DNA of 49,976 nucleotides from assembly GCA_030835025.1 (NCBI GenBank), contig JAUQWS010000029.1, forward strand, positions 1 through 49,976, given 5' to 3'. A program made the position numbers and the translations under genes. Each line of letters opens with the position of its first letter. The stretch's first letter is position 1. This stretch comes from Ignavibacteria bacterium (GTDB taxonomy: Bacteria; Bacteroidota; Ignavibacteria; Tepidaquicellales; OLB5). Shown here one piece after another: positions 19,605-27,891 of this stretch. The notes under the pieces were generated by a model. That model was not told the DNA's origin. It saw only the letters and a list, made by a program, of their open reading frames with translations, and ran no database searches.

Positions 19605-20152
19605 TAGAATATTTTGTATGTTGTATCTGCCCAGCTGAGGAAATCAATATTCCCCACCCCAGCTTCATTGATAATTTGAGCTTTTAGTGTTGGGCTAAGC
19701 AAACAATTGGAGGCCGGGAATCTGGCAGTGTCACATCCATAAATTCCCATTATCGGACTTTGTCCGCCTGAGAATTTTCTGAAACCAACTGAAACGACAT
19801 AATTTCCACTGTTTAAACCGACCAACTTGTAACAATATGATAATTTATTACCAGCAATACGAATTGTATCATATGATGAAGGTGGCCCCATCGGTGGCCA
19901 TCCAGATTCTGGATATGCTGAAATCAAATATGTGCCACCAGTTCGAATGAAATTCGTGTCAACAAAACATACTTTACCGTAAATTGTATTGTTAGAATAT
20001 GGGGTATCAATACAAGTAGTATCGCCACAAGGATTTGCAGACGGTGGATTATTCGGATTGTTTACAGTATCTTCCCCACAACTATTTATGAGAAGTCCGG
20101 TAATAGCAACGAAGGCAAATAGAATAATGTTGTTTCTTAAAGATTTGTTCAT
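19604..20152 (-). CDS. Small lipoprotein coupled to the TonB receptor
   Basis: 182 residues with a lipoprotein signal peptide and lipobox LINSC, lipidated Cys25. The mature part starts with a low-complexity Asn/Pro linker, followed by a beta-rich domain at about 55-182. That domain is a paralog of the C-terminal domain of the lipoprotein at 24128-25258: both carry FVDTNF/FVDNGF, a WPP motif, GCDTAR (139-144 here) with a further SNC, and end in FLSWADT followed by KIF or NIF. I do not recognise the domain by name. Stop codon overlaps the start of the receptor gene, so the lipoprotein is likely a surface partner of the receptor, in the manner of SusD or HmuY, though it resembles neither. Confidence 0.85.
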   Translation of the reverse strand: MNKSLRNNIILFAFVAITGLLINSCGEDTVNNPNNPPSANPCGDTTCIDTPYSNNTIYGKVCFVDTNFIRTGGTYLISAYPESGWPPMGPPSSYDTIRIAGNKLSYCYKLVGLNSGNYVVSVGFRKFSGGQSPIMGIYGCDTARFPASNCLLSPTLKAQIINEAGVGNIDFLSWADTTYKIF

Positions 20153-20196
20153 TTTATGTTATTTAGAATTGTTTAGAAGATTTCATTTGCTTGCTA

Positions 20197-20204
20197 CAAA
20201 GTTA
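20197..20204 (-). promoter_or_regulatory. Possible -7 element of the lipoprotein/TonB receptor operon
   Basis: TAACTTTG on the minus strand, 44 bp before the lipoprotein ATG. There is no TTG 20 bp upstream; that place is instead taken by a perfect inverted repeat (20214-20231), which suggests that an activator or repressor controls this promoter. Confidence 0.4.
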
Positions 20205-20213
20205 AATATACAG

Positions 20214-20231
20214 GTCATATTAAAATATGAC
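20214..20231. promoter_or_regulatory. Inverted repeat, possible operator
   Basis: GTCATATT, AA, AATATGAC: a perfect 8-bp dyad with 2-bp spacer just upstream of the -7 element of the receptor operon, at the -33 position. The form fits a dimeric regulator. It does not match the Fur or FNR consensus by eye. Confidence 0.45.
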
Positions 20232-20298
20232 ATTTATCATACAGGTACAAGATTTTGGTCATTTTAAGGTTTTTACGTATTTCCGGGGTGTCAGGTTC

Positions 20299-20424
20299 TT
20301 ATTTCAGGCTGAAATATGCTGCAACCGTAGGAACAAGCAGCCAAAGAAGTCCTTTTATCAGGAAGAACAAAAAGCCCCAAAATCCCAGTTTCTTGGCCCA
20401 TTTCGCAAATGCATGGTTAGTCAT
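20299..20424 (-). CDS. 41-residue membrane peptide coupled to the IsdG-like gene
   Basis: Small frame: starts MTNHAFAKWAKKLGFWGF and ends AAYFSLK, then TAA. A basic amphipathic start (KWAKKLG) leads into a hydrophobic helix of about 22 residues rich in Phe, Leu and Trp, so it should sit in the inner membrane. The ATG at 20424 overlaps the TGA of the upstream monooxygenase gene in the classic ATGA arrangement, which is strong evidence of translation. I do not recognise the peptide. A role as membrane anchor or partner of the monooxygenase is inference. Confidence 0.72.
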   Translation of the reverse strand: MTNHAFAKWAKKLGFWGFLFFLIKGLLWLLVPTVAAYFSLK

Positions 20425-20762
20425 CTTGCAATGACTTCATAGGTCTTAAAACTGGAGGTCATTGGAGGTTCTTCTCCCTTTTCCCTGGCGATCTTTATAT
20501 CTTCAAATCCGCGTTTGTGGCCTTCGATGAATTCCGGTGACTTTGTCCATTCCTTAAAATGGTCTGCACTATCCCAATGGCTTACAATAAGGTAATTATC
20601 TCCGCTATCCTGAGGCTTAAGTACTTCCATGTGTTTGAATCCGGGCATCTTGTCAATTGCCTTAGCCCTTGTCGCGAAAAGCTCCTCGAATCTTTCTCTG
20701 TAATGTCCCTTGCAGCTGATGTAATTTATCGCCACAAATTTCTTTTCTGAATTTTCTTGCAT
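20421..20762 (-). CDS. IsdG/HmoB-like antibiotic-biosynthesis-monooxygenase (ABM) fold protein
   Basis: 113 residues, a ferredoxin-like ABM-fold protein. The three residues that bind and cleave heme in IsdG are present with the same spacing: Asn13 (in VAINYIS), Trp72 (KEW) and His82, ten residues after the Trp as in IsdG (TKSPEFIEGH between). IsdG-type enzymes open heme to release iron in the cytosol. GFKHMEVLKP and YLIVSHWDS are family strands. It has its own promoter 28 bp upstream (20821-20791) and overlaps the 41-residue peptide at its end. The TonB receptor operon follows on the same strand about 150 bp on, which supports an iron/heme role. Other ABM proteins act on quinones, so the substrate needs proof. 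Confidence 0.82.
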   Translation of the reverse strand: MQENSEKKFVAINYISCKGHYRERFEELFATRAKAIDKMPGFKHMEVLKPQDSGDNYLIVSHWDSADHFKEWTKSPEFIEGHKRGFEDIKIAREKGEEPPMTSSFKTYEVIAR

Positions 20763-20790
20763 ATATTGCCCCTTTGATTTCTAGAATTAA

Positions 20791-20821
20791 CAAACATAAA
20801 AATAAATATCGGACTAATCAA
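20791..20821 (-). promoter_or_regulatory. Bacteroidota-type promoter of the IsdG-like gene
   Basis: TTG (20821-20819), 20 bp, TATGTTTG (20798-20791) on the minus strand, 28 bp before the ATG at 20762. Confidence 0.7.
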
Positions 20822-20896
20822 GTCCTATAAGCCCGAATTAGTTTTTTAAGTTATCTATAGGTTTTCGCACAAATTCTTATGAACTAATTCAAATGA

Positions 20897-20926
20897 AAAG
20901 AGACTGGTCTGTAGATCAGTCTCTTT
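20897..20926 (-). terminator. Intrinsic terminator of the M16 peptidase gene
   Basis: A 14-bp stem (AAAGAGACTGATCT paired with its near-complement, one G-T wobble) with a tiny loop, 22 bp after the peptidase stop. On the minus strand it runs into TTTTCATTTG. Confidence 0.75.
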
Positions 20927-20948
20927 CTTTACAGAAACGAAATCTTGT

Positions 20949-23885
20949 TCAATATCCAAATATTTCTTCCAATGTCAAAGTGCTAACACTGCCGTACTTT
21001 TCAAGAGTTTTCATATCAAGTTTGTTCACATCTCCAAGCACCAGGATAGTGTAATTGGAATCCTTAATGTTGTCATTCTGAAACTTCTTAATATCATTAA
21101 TGGACATTTGCATGGCCTTCTCATAAACATCTTTTCTAAGGTCGTGGTCCACTCCAAGTTTTTGTGCTGCCAGAAAACTGTTAAGTATCCCTGCTTTGGT
21201 GATTCTCTCTGTATTGATCTTCTGCAGAATACTTTCTTTAGCCGAGTTGAAGGTATTTTCTGAAACGGGCATATCGTTCAATAGCCCGAACAATCCCGCC
21301 ATCGCCTCAGGCAGCTTATCGGCCTGTGTGCCGATGTATGCAAGATTATAATGTGATTCATCCTTTTTATCCGGATTAGTGTATGCAGAAAATGAACTGT
21401 AAGCCAGAGCTTTAGATTCCCTTAATTCCTGGAAAACAATTCCTGACATTCCGCCTCCGAAATATTCGTTATAAAGGGATATGTATGGTACCAGGTCCTT
21501 ATTATAATTTTCTTTCTTTGAAAGCATAAGTATTTCTGCCTGAACCATATCGGGATAATTGACCACAAATATCCTGTTTTCAGGCGTGGAAAGCTGTTCA
21601 AATTTCTTTTGTGGCGGTATAACAGTTTTTCCGGTTGTGCTCTTAATATATCTTGAATTCAGTTTTTCAGATATAACAGATGTCTCAAGGGGTCCGTAAT
21701 ACAATATCTTCTGCTTGTAATCAGGCAATCCTTTGATAATTGCTGTCAATTCATCTCCGTAGATCGAGTTCAGTTCAGCTTCCGATAATATATCCATAAA
21801 GGGTGAATTCTTTCCGTAAACTCCGAAACTGTACATTGCATTCCACAGTATCTTCTCCTTGCTTAACTTGTCATCAGCTCTCACTTTCAGGATGTCCGAA
21901 ACCAGATTCTTCAATGCTTCTTCGTTTGGTTTAACCTCCCTTAAGACTGATTCAAGCAGTTCAATGGCTTTTTCAAAATTTTCATCAAGTCCGCTCAAGC
22001 TAACAGTCGTCTCTTCGTTTCCGGAAGAAATACTGTAATTGCATCCCAATTTGTAAAACTCCTCCTTAAGCTGAGACGGAGTGAAACGGGATGTTCCCAA
22101 ATAAGAAAAATATGAGGCCGCAAGCGGGATTTTCTTATCATTCGATGAACCCAGCTCAAGAACAATGCTAAGACTGAAATAATCATTCTCTTCATTTTTC
22201 TTATAGATCATCGGAATGTCATTATTCAGCTTCGCTTCAGTCAGATCTTTGCTGTAATCAACAAAAACCGGCTTTATATCCTCTGTTTTTGATTCAGCTA
22301 TAGAACGCAGAAACGGTGATTGCTCCTGCCTGTTAACTTCAACGGGAGTTATCTGAGGCTTTTCGACTTTCTTTACGTTCTTATCTTCGCCTGTTTTTTT
22401 GTAGACAACAACATAATTCGATCCATAGTTTTTATTAACAAAGTCAACGATCTGCTGCTTCGTTATCTTTGAAAGCCTCTCCATTCTGCTCACCTGGTCT
22501 TCCCAGGGTACATGCTTTATAAATGAATTGACCAGCGCATCAGCTCTTGACCTGTTGCTTTCCTGCCTGCGCAGTTCTGAAAGCTTAAGATCGCTTATAA
22601 TGGCACCCGGCAGCCAGTCCGGAAATTCACCCTTCTTCAACAATTCAATTTGTGAAAGCAGTAGATCCCTTACTTCCTCAAGTGTCTGTCCGTTCCTTGC
22701 ATTCCCCGAAAGTATGTGAGTAGAGTAATCCCTGAAATTCATCACAAAAGAACCTGAACTTAACACTTTCTGATTTTGATTCAGATTCAGGTCAAGCAGA
22801 CCGGCACCGCTGTTTGCCAGGACCATATCCACCATTGTAACAAGATCGTTTTCAGCTGTATTATATCCGGGGAAACGATAACCCAAATACAAATATTCTG
22901 CATCCTGGCCGTAAACGCTTTTTGTAACAGGAGCGGTTATTGGTTTTTCAACAGCCGGAATGAACTCAGGTACATTTCCCGGTTTCTTATTTCCCCAATA
23001 CTTATCGATGAGCTCAATTGTCTTATCGGGATCAAGATCGCCTGAGAGTACAATTGCCATGTTATTTGGAACATAATACGTATTATAGTAATCAATAACC
23101 TTCCTTATGGAGGGGTTTTTCAGATGTTCAATTGTTCCTATTGTGGTCTGAGTTCCGTACTGGTGAGTTGGGTACAAGCCAAGGAAAAGCGCATCCCAGG
23201 CCTTATCTCCGTCATCATCAAGCCCGATATTTTTTTCTTCATAGACCGCTTCAAGCTCAGTGTGAAAAAGCCTCATTACCGGGTTGCGGAATCTCTCGGC
23301 TTCGATCCTGACCCAGTTTTCAAGCTGGTTCGAAGGAATATCATTGGTATATACAGTCTGTTCAACCCAGGTATATGCATTAGTGCCCTTAGCTCCAATG
23401 ATGTTAAGCATTTTGTCATATTCATTGGCAATTGCATATGTTGCAGCAATACCCGAGACACTATCTATCCGGCGGTATATTTCTTTCCGTTTCTTTTCAT
23501 CTTTAGTGTTTCGGTGCTTTTCATATAGCGAGATTATTTCATCTATCAAAGGTTTCTCTTTGGAATAATCCCTTGTTCCGAACTTATCTGTTCCCTTAAA
23601 TAACATGTGTTCAAGGTAATGAGCAAGGCCTGTAGCATCAGGAGGATCATTCTTGCTTCCTGTTCTCACGGGGATGTACGTCTGAATCCTCGGCTCATTT
23701 TTGTAAACTGTCAGGTAAACCGTTAGCCCGTTATCCAGTTTATAAATTCTTGTTTTCATAGGGTCGCCGTGAACCGTTGTGTATGAATACTTGCCTTCAT
23801 CAACGGTTACTACTTGTGAAGCTGCCTGAATAACAAACAAAAGCAGCAATAAAAGAATTGAAGAAAATCTTAATTTTCCTGTCAT
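20949..23885 (-). CDS. Exported M16-family zinc metallopeptidase, two-lobed
   Basis: 978 residues, a double-length M16 (pitrilysin/insulinase-like) enzyme. Signal peptide at residues 1-23 (MTGKLRFSSILLLLLLFVIQ, cut near AASQ). The inverted zinc motif HYLEH is at 89-93 (GLAHYLEHMLFKGT), with the downstream acidic HTELEAVYEEKN segment at 208-219 that should supply the third ligand. The C-terminal half (from about 520) is the second, inactive M16 repeat with no HxxEH. Such enzymes digest peptides inside a closed chamber in the periplasm; some process imported peptides. Single gene with its own terminator and a possible upstream promoter about 97 bp away. Confidence 0.92.
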   Translation of the reverse strand: MTGKLRFSSILLLLLLFVIQAASQVVTVDEGKYSYTTVHGDPMKTRIYKLDNGLTVYLTVYKNEPRIQTYIPVRTGSKNDPPDATGLAHYLEHMLFKGTDKFGTRDYSKEKPLIDEIISLYEKHRNTKDEKKRKEIYRRIDSVSGIAATYAIANEYDKMLNIIGAKGTNAYTWVEQTVYTNDIPSNQLENWVRIEAERFRNPVMRLFHTELEAVYEEKNIGLDDDGDKAWDALFLGLYPTHQYGTQTTIGTIEHLKNPSIRKVIDYYNTYYVPNNMAIVLSGDLDPDKTIELIDKYWGNKKPGNVPEFIPAVEKPITAPVTKSVYGQDAEYLYLGYRFPGYNTAENDLVTMVDMVLANSGAGLLDLNLNQNQKVLSSGSFVMNFRDYSTHILSGNARNGQTLEEVRDLLLSQIELLKKGEFPDWLPGAIISDLKLSELRRQESNRSRADALVNSFIKHVPWEDQVSRMERLSKITKQQIVDFVNKNYGSNYVVVYKKTGEDKNVKKVEKPQITPVEVNRQEQSPFLRSIAESKTEDIKPVFVDYSKDLTEAKLNNDIPMIYKKNEENDYFSLSIVLELGSSNDKKIPLAASYFSYLGTSRFTPSQLKEEFYKLGCNYSISSGNEETTVSLSGLDENFEKAIELLESVLREVKPNEEALKNLVSDILKVRADDKLSKEKILWNAMYSFGVYGKNSPFMDILSEAELNSIYGDELTAIIKGLPDYKQKILYYGPLETSVISEKLNSRYIKSTTGKTVIPPQKKFEQLSTPENRIFVVNYPDMVQAEILMLSKKENYNKDLVPYISLYNEYFGGGMSGIVFQELRESKALAYSSFSAYTNPDKKDESHYNLAYIGTQADKLPEAMAGLFGLLNDMPVSENTFNSAKESILQKINTERITKAGILNSFLAAQKLGVDHDLRKDVYEKAMQMSINDIKKFQNDNIKDSNYTILVLGDVNKLDMKTLEKYGSVSTLTLEEIFGY

Positions 23886-24127
23886 TTTGAAGAATTAAAT
23901 TAAATTATTAAAATCTATTGCAGAGAGGGCCTCTACTCAACTATTTAGATCGAAGCTGCAAAAACTGTCCTGTTAGTACTGCAAAAATACGCATTTACTT
24001 TTTGTTAATCCAGAACTGCTTTAAGCAGAAAGGATAATGCTTATAATTAATTCAAAAACATTTGTTTGTGTGCCGGGGAAAGTACCAAGGATCTTTTTGG
24101 TTGAGTTGCTCAAATCCTGAGCGTTGA
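23886..24127. other. Intergenic region between the M16 peptidase and the FnIII lipoprotein
   Basis: 242 bp without a convincing gene. It contains the possible peptidase promoter and a small CTGCTT-T-AAGCAG dyad at 24016-24028. No clear terminator for the upstream lipoprotein gene is seen. Confidence 0.5.
23982..23989 (-). promoter_or_regulatory. Possible -7 element of the M16 peptidase gene
   Basis: TATTTTTG on the minus strand, 96 bp before the ATG. The triplet 20 bp upstream is TGG, not TTG, so the match is partial. Confidence 0.35.
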
Positions 24128-25258
24128 TTATTCGAATATGTTTTTTGAAGTATCTGCCCACGAGAGAAAGTTTATGCCTGTAATCCCCTGAGTTGTGCCT
24201 AATTGCACAAGGCTTGGGTTACTTAGTGCGCAGTTCGAAAACTGTATTCTGGCAGTATCACAACCGAACACTCCCTTAGTATCCAGCGAGTTTGCAAAAT
24301 TCTGATCAAACAAAAGAGCTGCAATAACATAATCACCTTCAGGAAGTGCCCTGATCTTGTAATTGGCAATGTACTCATTATTTACAAACTGTATTTCAAG
24401 CTGATCAAACCGAAGAGGCATCTGCTGATCGGGCGGCCAGCGGTTCAACGTATAGGCACCGGCGAGAAAATATGACCCGTTAGTGAGAAAACCATTATCA
24501 ACAAATCTGATCGTGCCGCTTACCGAACCCGGCTCCGGCGAATCAACAGTTGTAAAACTGAAAACCTGTGACCATGGGCCTATACTTATACCGTTGGAAT
24601 TGGAGGCATTAACACGCCAGAAATATTGTGTATTTGATTCAAGAATAAATTGCGGGCAAAGGAACTCCGAGGGCAGGATCTGCTGCTCGTTAAGTACCAA
24701 ACCTGAGAAATTCTGGTTTCCCGATATTTGTAAACTATAGTACTGAGCTCTGGGCGTATTCTCCCAGTCAAATAAAGGCCTGAAATCAATGTTCGAGGAA
24801 TTATTTGCCGGTGAAAGAAGAACTGGAGCGGCTGGCGGCTCAAGTATCAGGCGGAATCTCCACACGGCGGACCATGGGCTGAATGTGGAATTTGAATACT
24901 CTGCAATCACCCTCCAGTAATAATAAGAATTAGTTCCTATATCACCATCACGAAGGTTAAGCGAGGTTCCGTTCAATGTTGTATCTACATTGACCGATGT
25001 AATGAAATTTGCATCCGTTGAAATCTGCACCCTGTAAGAAACAGCTCCGCTTAATCCTTCCCACTCCAGAAGTTGTTCAGGGTTATTAACGGTTGCGTTA
25101 TTATACGGCTGTACAAGCTGTGGAGCGTTTTGTACCTGGGGATCATTCTCTTCAGGCTTGCTATTAACAGCGTCTTCTTTGCAGCCCGCAGACAAAAACA
25201 GGCTGATTAAAATAGCTAAAAACAAAAATCTGTTATCTGCTCTCAATATTCCGATCAA
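24128..25258 (-). CDS. Lipoprotein with two FnIII-like domains and the GCDTAR/FLSWADT domain
   Basis: 376 residues. Lipoprotein signal with lipobox LSAGC, lipidated Cys26. Two fibronectin-III-like repeats (about 46-137 and 143-237) with SYRVQISTDANF / YYSLQISGNQNF and YYYWRV / QYFWRV strands; then a domain at 244-376 that is a paralog of the whole mature region of the lipoprotein at 19604-20152 (FVDNGF, RWPP, GCDTAR 332-337, FLSWADT 364-370). The ATG at 25258 lies inside mlaD, a 26-bp overlap, so it is co-transcribed with the Mla transporter. A role as extracytoplasmic partner of that transporter is inference; the FnIII part suggests binding to protein or glycan. Confidence 0.85.
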   Translation of the reverse strand: MIGILRADNRFLFLAILISLFLSAGCKEDAVNSKPEENDPQVQNAPQLVQPYNNATVNNPEQLLEWEGLSGAVSYRVQISTDANFITSVNVDTTLNGTSLNLRDGDIGTNSYYYWRVIAEYSNSTFSPWSAVWRFRLILEPPAAPVLLSPANNSSNIDFRPLFDWENTPRAQYYSLQISGNQNFSGLVLNEQQILPSEFLCPQFILESNTQYFWRVNASNSNGISIGPWSQVFSFTTVDSPEPGSVSGTIRFVDNGFLTNGSYFLAGAYTLNRWPPDQQMPLRFDQLEIQFVNNEYIANYKIRALPEGDYVIAALLFDQNFANSLDTKGVFGCDTARIQFSNCALSNPSLVQLGTTQGITGINFLSWADTSKNIFE

Positions 25259-26282
25259 GTTTTAATTTTTCTTCTAAGTCTTTTAATTCTTTTTCTCTCT
25301 TTATAAGTTCCTGTTCTTTTATTCTTAATTCAAGGGCTTTTTTATCCATATTTTTTTCCCAGTCCTGCTGGCTCCAATAGCCTATATCTTCAAAATAACC
25401 TTTAAAAAGAAAATTATGCTTTAATGCTTCCATATTCTGCGCAAAACTGAATGAGCCGGTTTCAAGGTTTTTTGTCGTCATATTTGCGTTTTGCATCAGA
25501 GACTTCAGATTGTTGGCAAATACAGTATCTGTCAGCAGTGTACCAACAATACTCTCACTGGAATTCATCTTTCGCGTAATTTCGGATATATCGGCTGTAA
25601 TATTTCTTATCGTTACTGTAAGCTGAGAGACGTCTCCTGTCATACCGTCAACTGCACCGGCTATTTTATACAATATTTGGTTTACGTTGCCCGAAATGCC
25701 GACGAAACTCTGCATACTGGAATCAATACTCTTATAAAGCTGGTCATTATTTACCAGCTGCCCTAAGGTTCCTTCGCCGTTATTTATACGGCCCGTAATT
25801 TCAGAAAGGTCTTTAGTGATCAAAGTTGCGTTGTCACTGGTTTCTTTTAGACCGGAGATAATATCCTGCACTTCAATTGGTTTGACCGAAACAATAAATT
25901 CGTTATCAATAATGCTTGGAGCTTCTGAGCTTCCCGGAATTATCTCAACGATCTTATTCCCTACAAGTCCTTCGGAATTTATGGTTGCTTTTGAATCTTT
26001 CTTAATGAATTTCTGAACTCCTTTTTCGAGTGTCATTTCCACAAGTACTGTGGTCTTGCTTTTTATCTCAACATTATCCACTTTTCCGACATTAATGCCG
26101 TTCATTCTGACCGAAGCCCCCGGCTTTAGTCCGCTTATCGTTTCAAATTCAGAATTCAATTTAAATGTGGGAGTGAACAGGTTCTCTTTACTTCCTATTA
26201 CAAATATTGCAACTGTAAAGAGAATAAATCCCAGAACAATGAATAATCCTACAATTATTTTCTTACTCTTTCCGGGTTCCAT
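25233..26282 (-). CDS. mlaD: MCE/MlaD-family lipid-transport substrate-binding protein
   Basis: 349 residues. One N-terminal membrane helix (about 8-30) then an MCE domain (about 37-115): FKLNSEFETISGLKPGASVRMNGINVGKVDNVEI is the family signature region. The middle is a long helical needle-like segment and the C-terminus (about 315-349) a charged coiled coil (KREKELKDLEEKLKLDR). MCE proteins form hexameric rings on the inner membrane that pass phospholipids to or from the outer membrane. ATG at 26282, 29 bp after mlaF. The C-terminal extension is much longer than E. coli MlaD (183 residues). Confidence 0.92.
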   Translation of the reverse strand: MEPGKSKKIIVGLFIVLGFILFTVAIFVIGSKENLFTPTFKLNSEFETISGLKPGASVRMNGINVGKVDNVEIKSKTTVLVEMTLEKGVQKFIKKDSKATINSEGLVGNKIVEIIPGSSEAPSIIDNEFIVSVKPIEVQDIISGLKETSDNATLITKDLSEITGRINNGEGTLGQLVNNDQLYKSIDSSMQSFVGISGNVNQILYKIAGAVDGMTGDVSQLTVTIRNITADISEITRKMNSSESIVGTLLTDTVFANNLKSLMQNANMTTKNLETGSFSFAQNMEALKHNFLFKGYFEDIGYWSQQDWEKNMDKKALELRIKEQELIKREKELKDLEEKLKLDRNIESR

Positions 26283-26311
26283 GATGTTATATTTTTATTT
26301 TATAATAATTT

Positions 26312-27052
26312 TTATACTTCTTCAAAAAATGAACGTACAAATTCATCAGTTGAATCTGCAAGTTCCTTATACGTACCCGAAGATCCGTAAGCTCCGTCAT
26401 TAAGCACAAGGATCCTGTTGGCAACCATGTTTGCGCAGATCATATCATGTGTTACTACAATTGAAGAAACTTTGTATTTCTCCTGCATACTCACAATCAA
26501 ACGGCTGATATCACGGGTAGTTTCGGGGTCTAAACCTGTTGTAGGCTCATCCCAAAGCATGATCTCAGGGTTCATTATGATCGTTCTTGCAACACCTATT
26601 CTCTTTCTCATTCCCCCGGAAAGCTCTGAAGGCATCTTATCTATTGCTTCAAGCAGACCAACATCATTTAATACTTCCTCAACTTTTTTGTCGATCTCCT
26701 GCCTGTTAAGCTTTGAATTTCTGACAAGCGGAAACTCCAGGTTTTGCCTTACAGACATTGAATCATAAAGTGCTCCCCCCTGAAATATGAATCCGATTCT
26801 TTTGCGTACTTCCTGCAGTTCGTTATATGAAAGATCAGGGATATTCTTTCCTAATACCTGGACTAAGCCGGAATCGGGTGTAATTAAACCGACTATACAT
26901 TTTAATGTAACAGATTTGCCCGTGCCGGATTTTCCCAGAGTTACAATAGTTTCACCGCGCTCCAGCTGAAGATTGATATCCTTCAAAATTTCGCTTGAGC
27001 CGAATGACTTTTTCAAATGCTCAATATTTATGACAATGTCTTTTCTGTCCAA
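26312..27052 (-). CDS. mlaF: Mla ABC transporter ATP-binding protein
   Basis: 246 residues. Walker A GKSGTGKS at 40-47, Q-loop GFIFQGGALYDSMSVRQNL (88-105, typical of MlaF), signature LSGGM at 144-148, Walker B WDEPTTGLDP at 167-176 and the switch His in VTHDM. It drives lipid movement through MlaE and MlaD. The start is TTG at 27052; no ATG fits since MDRKDIVINIEHL is needed for the first strand. 4 bp after the mlaE stop. Confidence 0.95.
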   Translation of the reverse strand: MDRKDIVINIEHLKKSFGSSEILKDINLQLERGETIVTLGKSGTGKSVTLKCIVGLITPDSGLVQVLGKNIPDLSYNELQEVRKRIGFIFQGGALYDSMSVRQNLEFPLVRNSKLNRQEIDKKVEEVLNDVGLLEAIDKMPSELSGGMRKRIGVARTIIMNPEIMLWDEPTTGLDPETTRDISRLIVSMQEKYKVSSIVVTHDMICANMVANRILVLNDGAYGSSGTYKELADSTDEFVRSFFEEV

Positions 27053-27056
27053 GATT

Positions 27057-27830
27057 CTAAAACAATAAGTTTGTGATCTGCACTGCTATCATATCCCATA
27101 TTATGACCATAAGTGAAGCAATCACAACTGAAGTATTTGCGGCTACTCCAACGCTTGCTGTACCCTTATCTGCGGTATATCCTTTATAACAGCCTACTAC
27201 TCCAATTGTAAATCCGAAGAAAAAGGTCTTTATTGTTGCAGGGACCACGTCTTCGAAACCTATCGTATCAAAGATCTGTGAGAAATAAACCTGCAATGAA
27301 GTATCACTTACCAGATATAACGCAAGGTATCCTCCGAGCAATGCAATCGTATCGGCATAGACTATTAATAGAGGTATCATAAGTGTAGTTGCCGTAATCC
27401 TGGTTATGACAAGGTATTTGAACGGATTACAGGCAGATACTTCCATTGCATCTATCTGTTCAGTAACTTTCATTGAACCGATCTCTGCCCCGATTCCAGA
27501 ACCGATCTTACCTGCACAAATAAGCCCGGTTATTACTGGCCCGATCTCACGGACTATTCCGATCGAGATCATTGCGGGAACTAATGCGGTTGCACCGAAA
27601 GGCTCTAAAGTTGGTATAGCCTGCAGGGCTAGTACAAATCCTATTATGAAACCCGTTATACTTACTAAACCAAGTGATTTGTAACCGATCTCAAAGAATT
27701 GCCTTAATTGCTCATTCAGTTCGTACGGCGGTGCCAGTACGTGTTTAAAATACCTTCCGGAAAAATTGACCATTCCCCATATTTCTATGAGTACTTTCTG
27801 AACTGACCTTGGTATTATATTTTCCAGCAA
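27057..27830 (-). CDS. mlaE: Mla ABC transporter permease (MlaE family)
   Basis: 257 residues with five to six membrane helices. Typical MlaE/YrbE segments are seen: ALQAIPTLEPFGATALVP, REIGPVITGLICAGKIGSGIGAEIGSMKVTEQIDAMEV and a C-terminal KGYTADKGTASVGVAANTSVV. It forms the transmembrane dimer of the lipid transporter with MlaF beneath and MlaD above. The start is TTG at 27830 (MLENIIP); no Shine-Dalgarno. Order mlaE-mlaF-mlaD on one strand with gaps of 4 and 29 bp shows an operon. Confidence 0.95.
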   Translation of the reverse strand: MLENIIPRSVQKVLIEIWGMVNFSGRYFKHVLAPPYELNEQLRQFFEIGYKSLGLVSITGFIIGFVLALQAIPTLEPFGATALVPAMISIGIVREIGPVITGLICAGKIGSGIGAEIGSMKVTEQIDAMEVSACNPFKYLVITRITATTLMIPLLIVYADTIALLGGYLALYLVSDTSLQVYFSQIFDTIGFEDVVPATIKTFFFGFTIGVVGCYKGYTADKGTASVGVAANTSVVIASLMVIIWDMIAVQITNLLF

Positions 27831-27891
27831 AACTTTATTGTTTAATGGAGTGAAGTTTCAAAGCTGTATCTTATGTTATTCCTATTCATTT

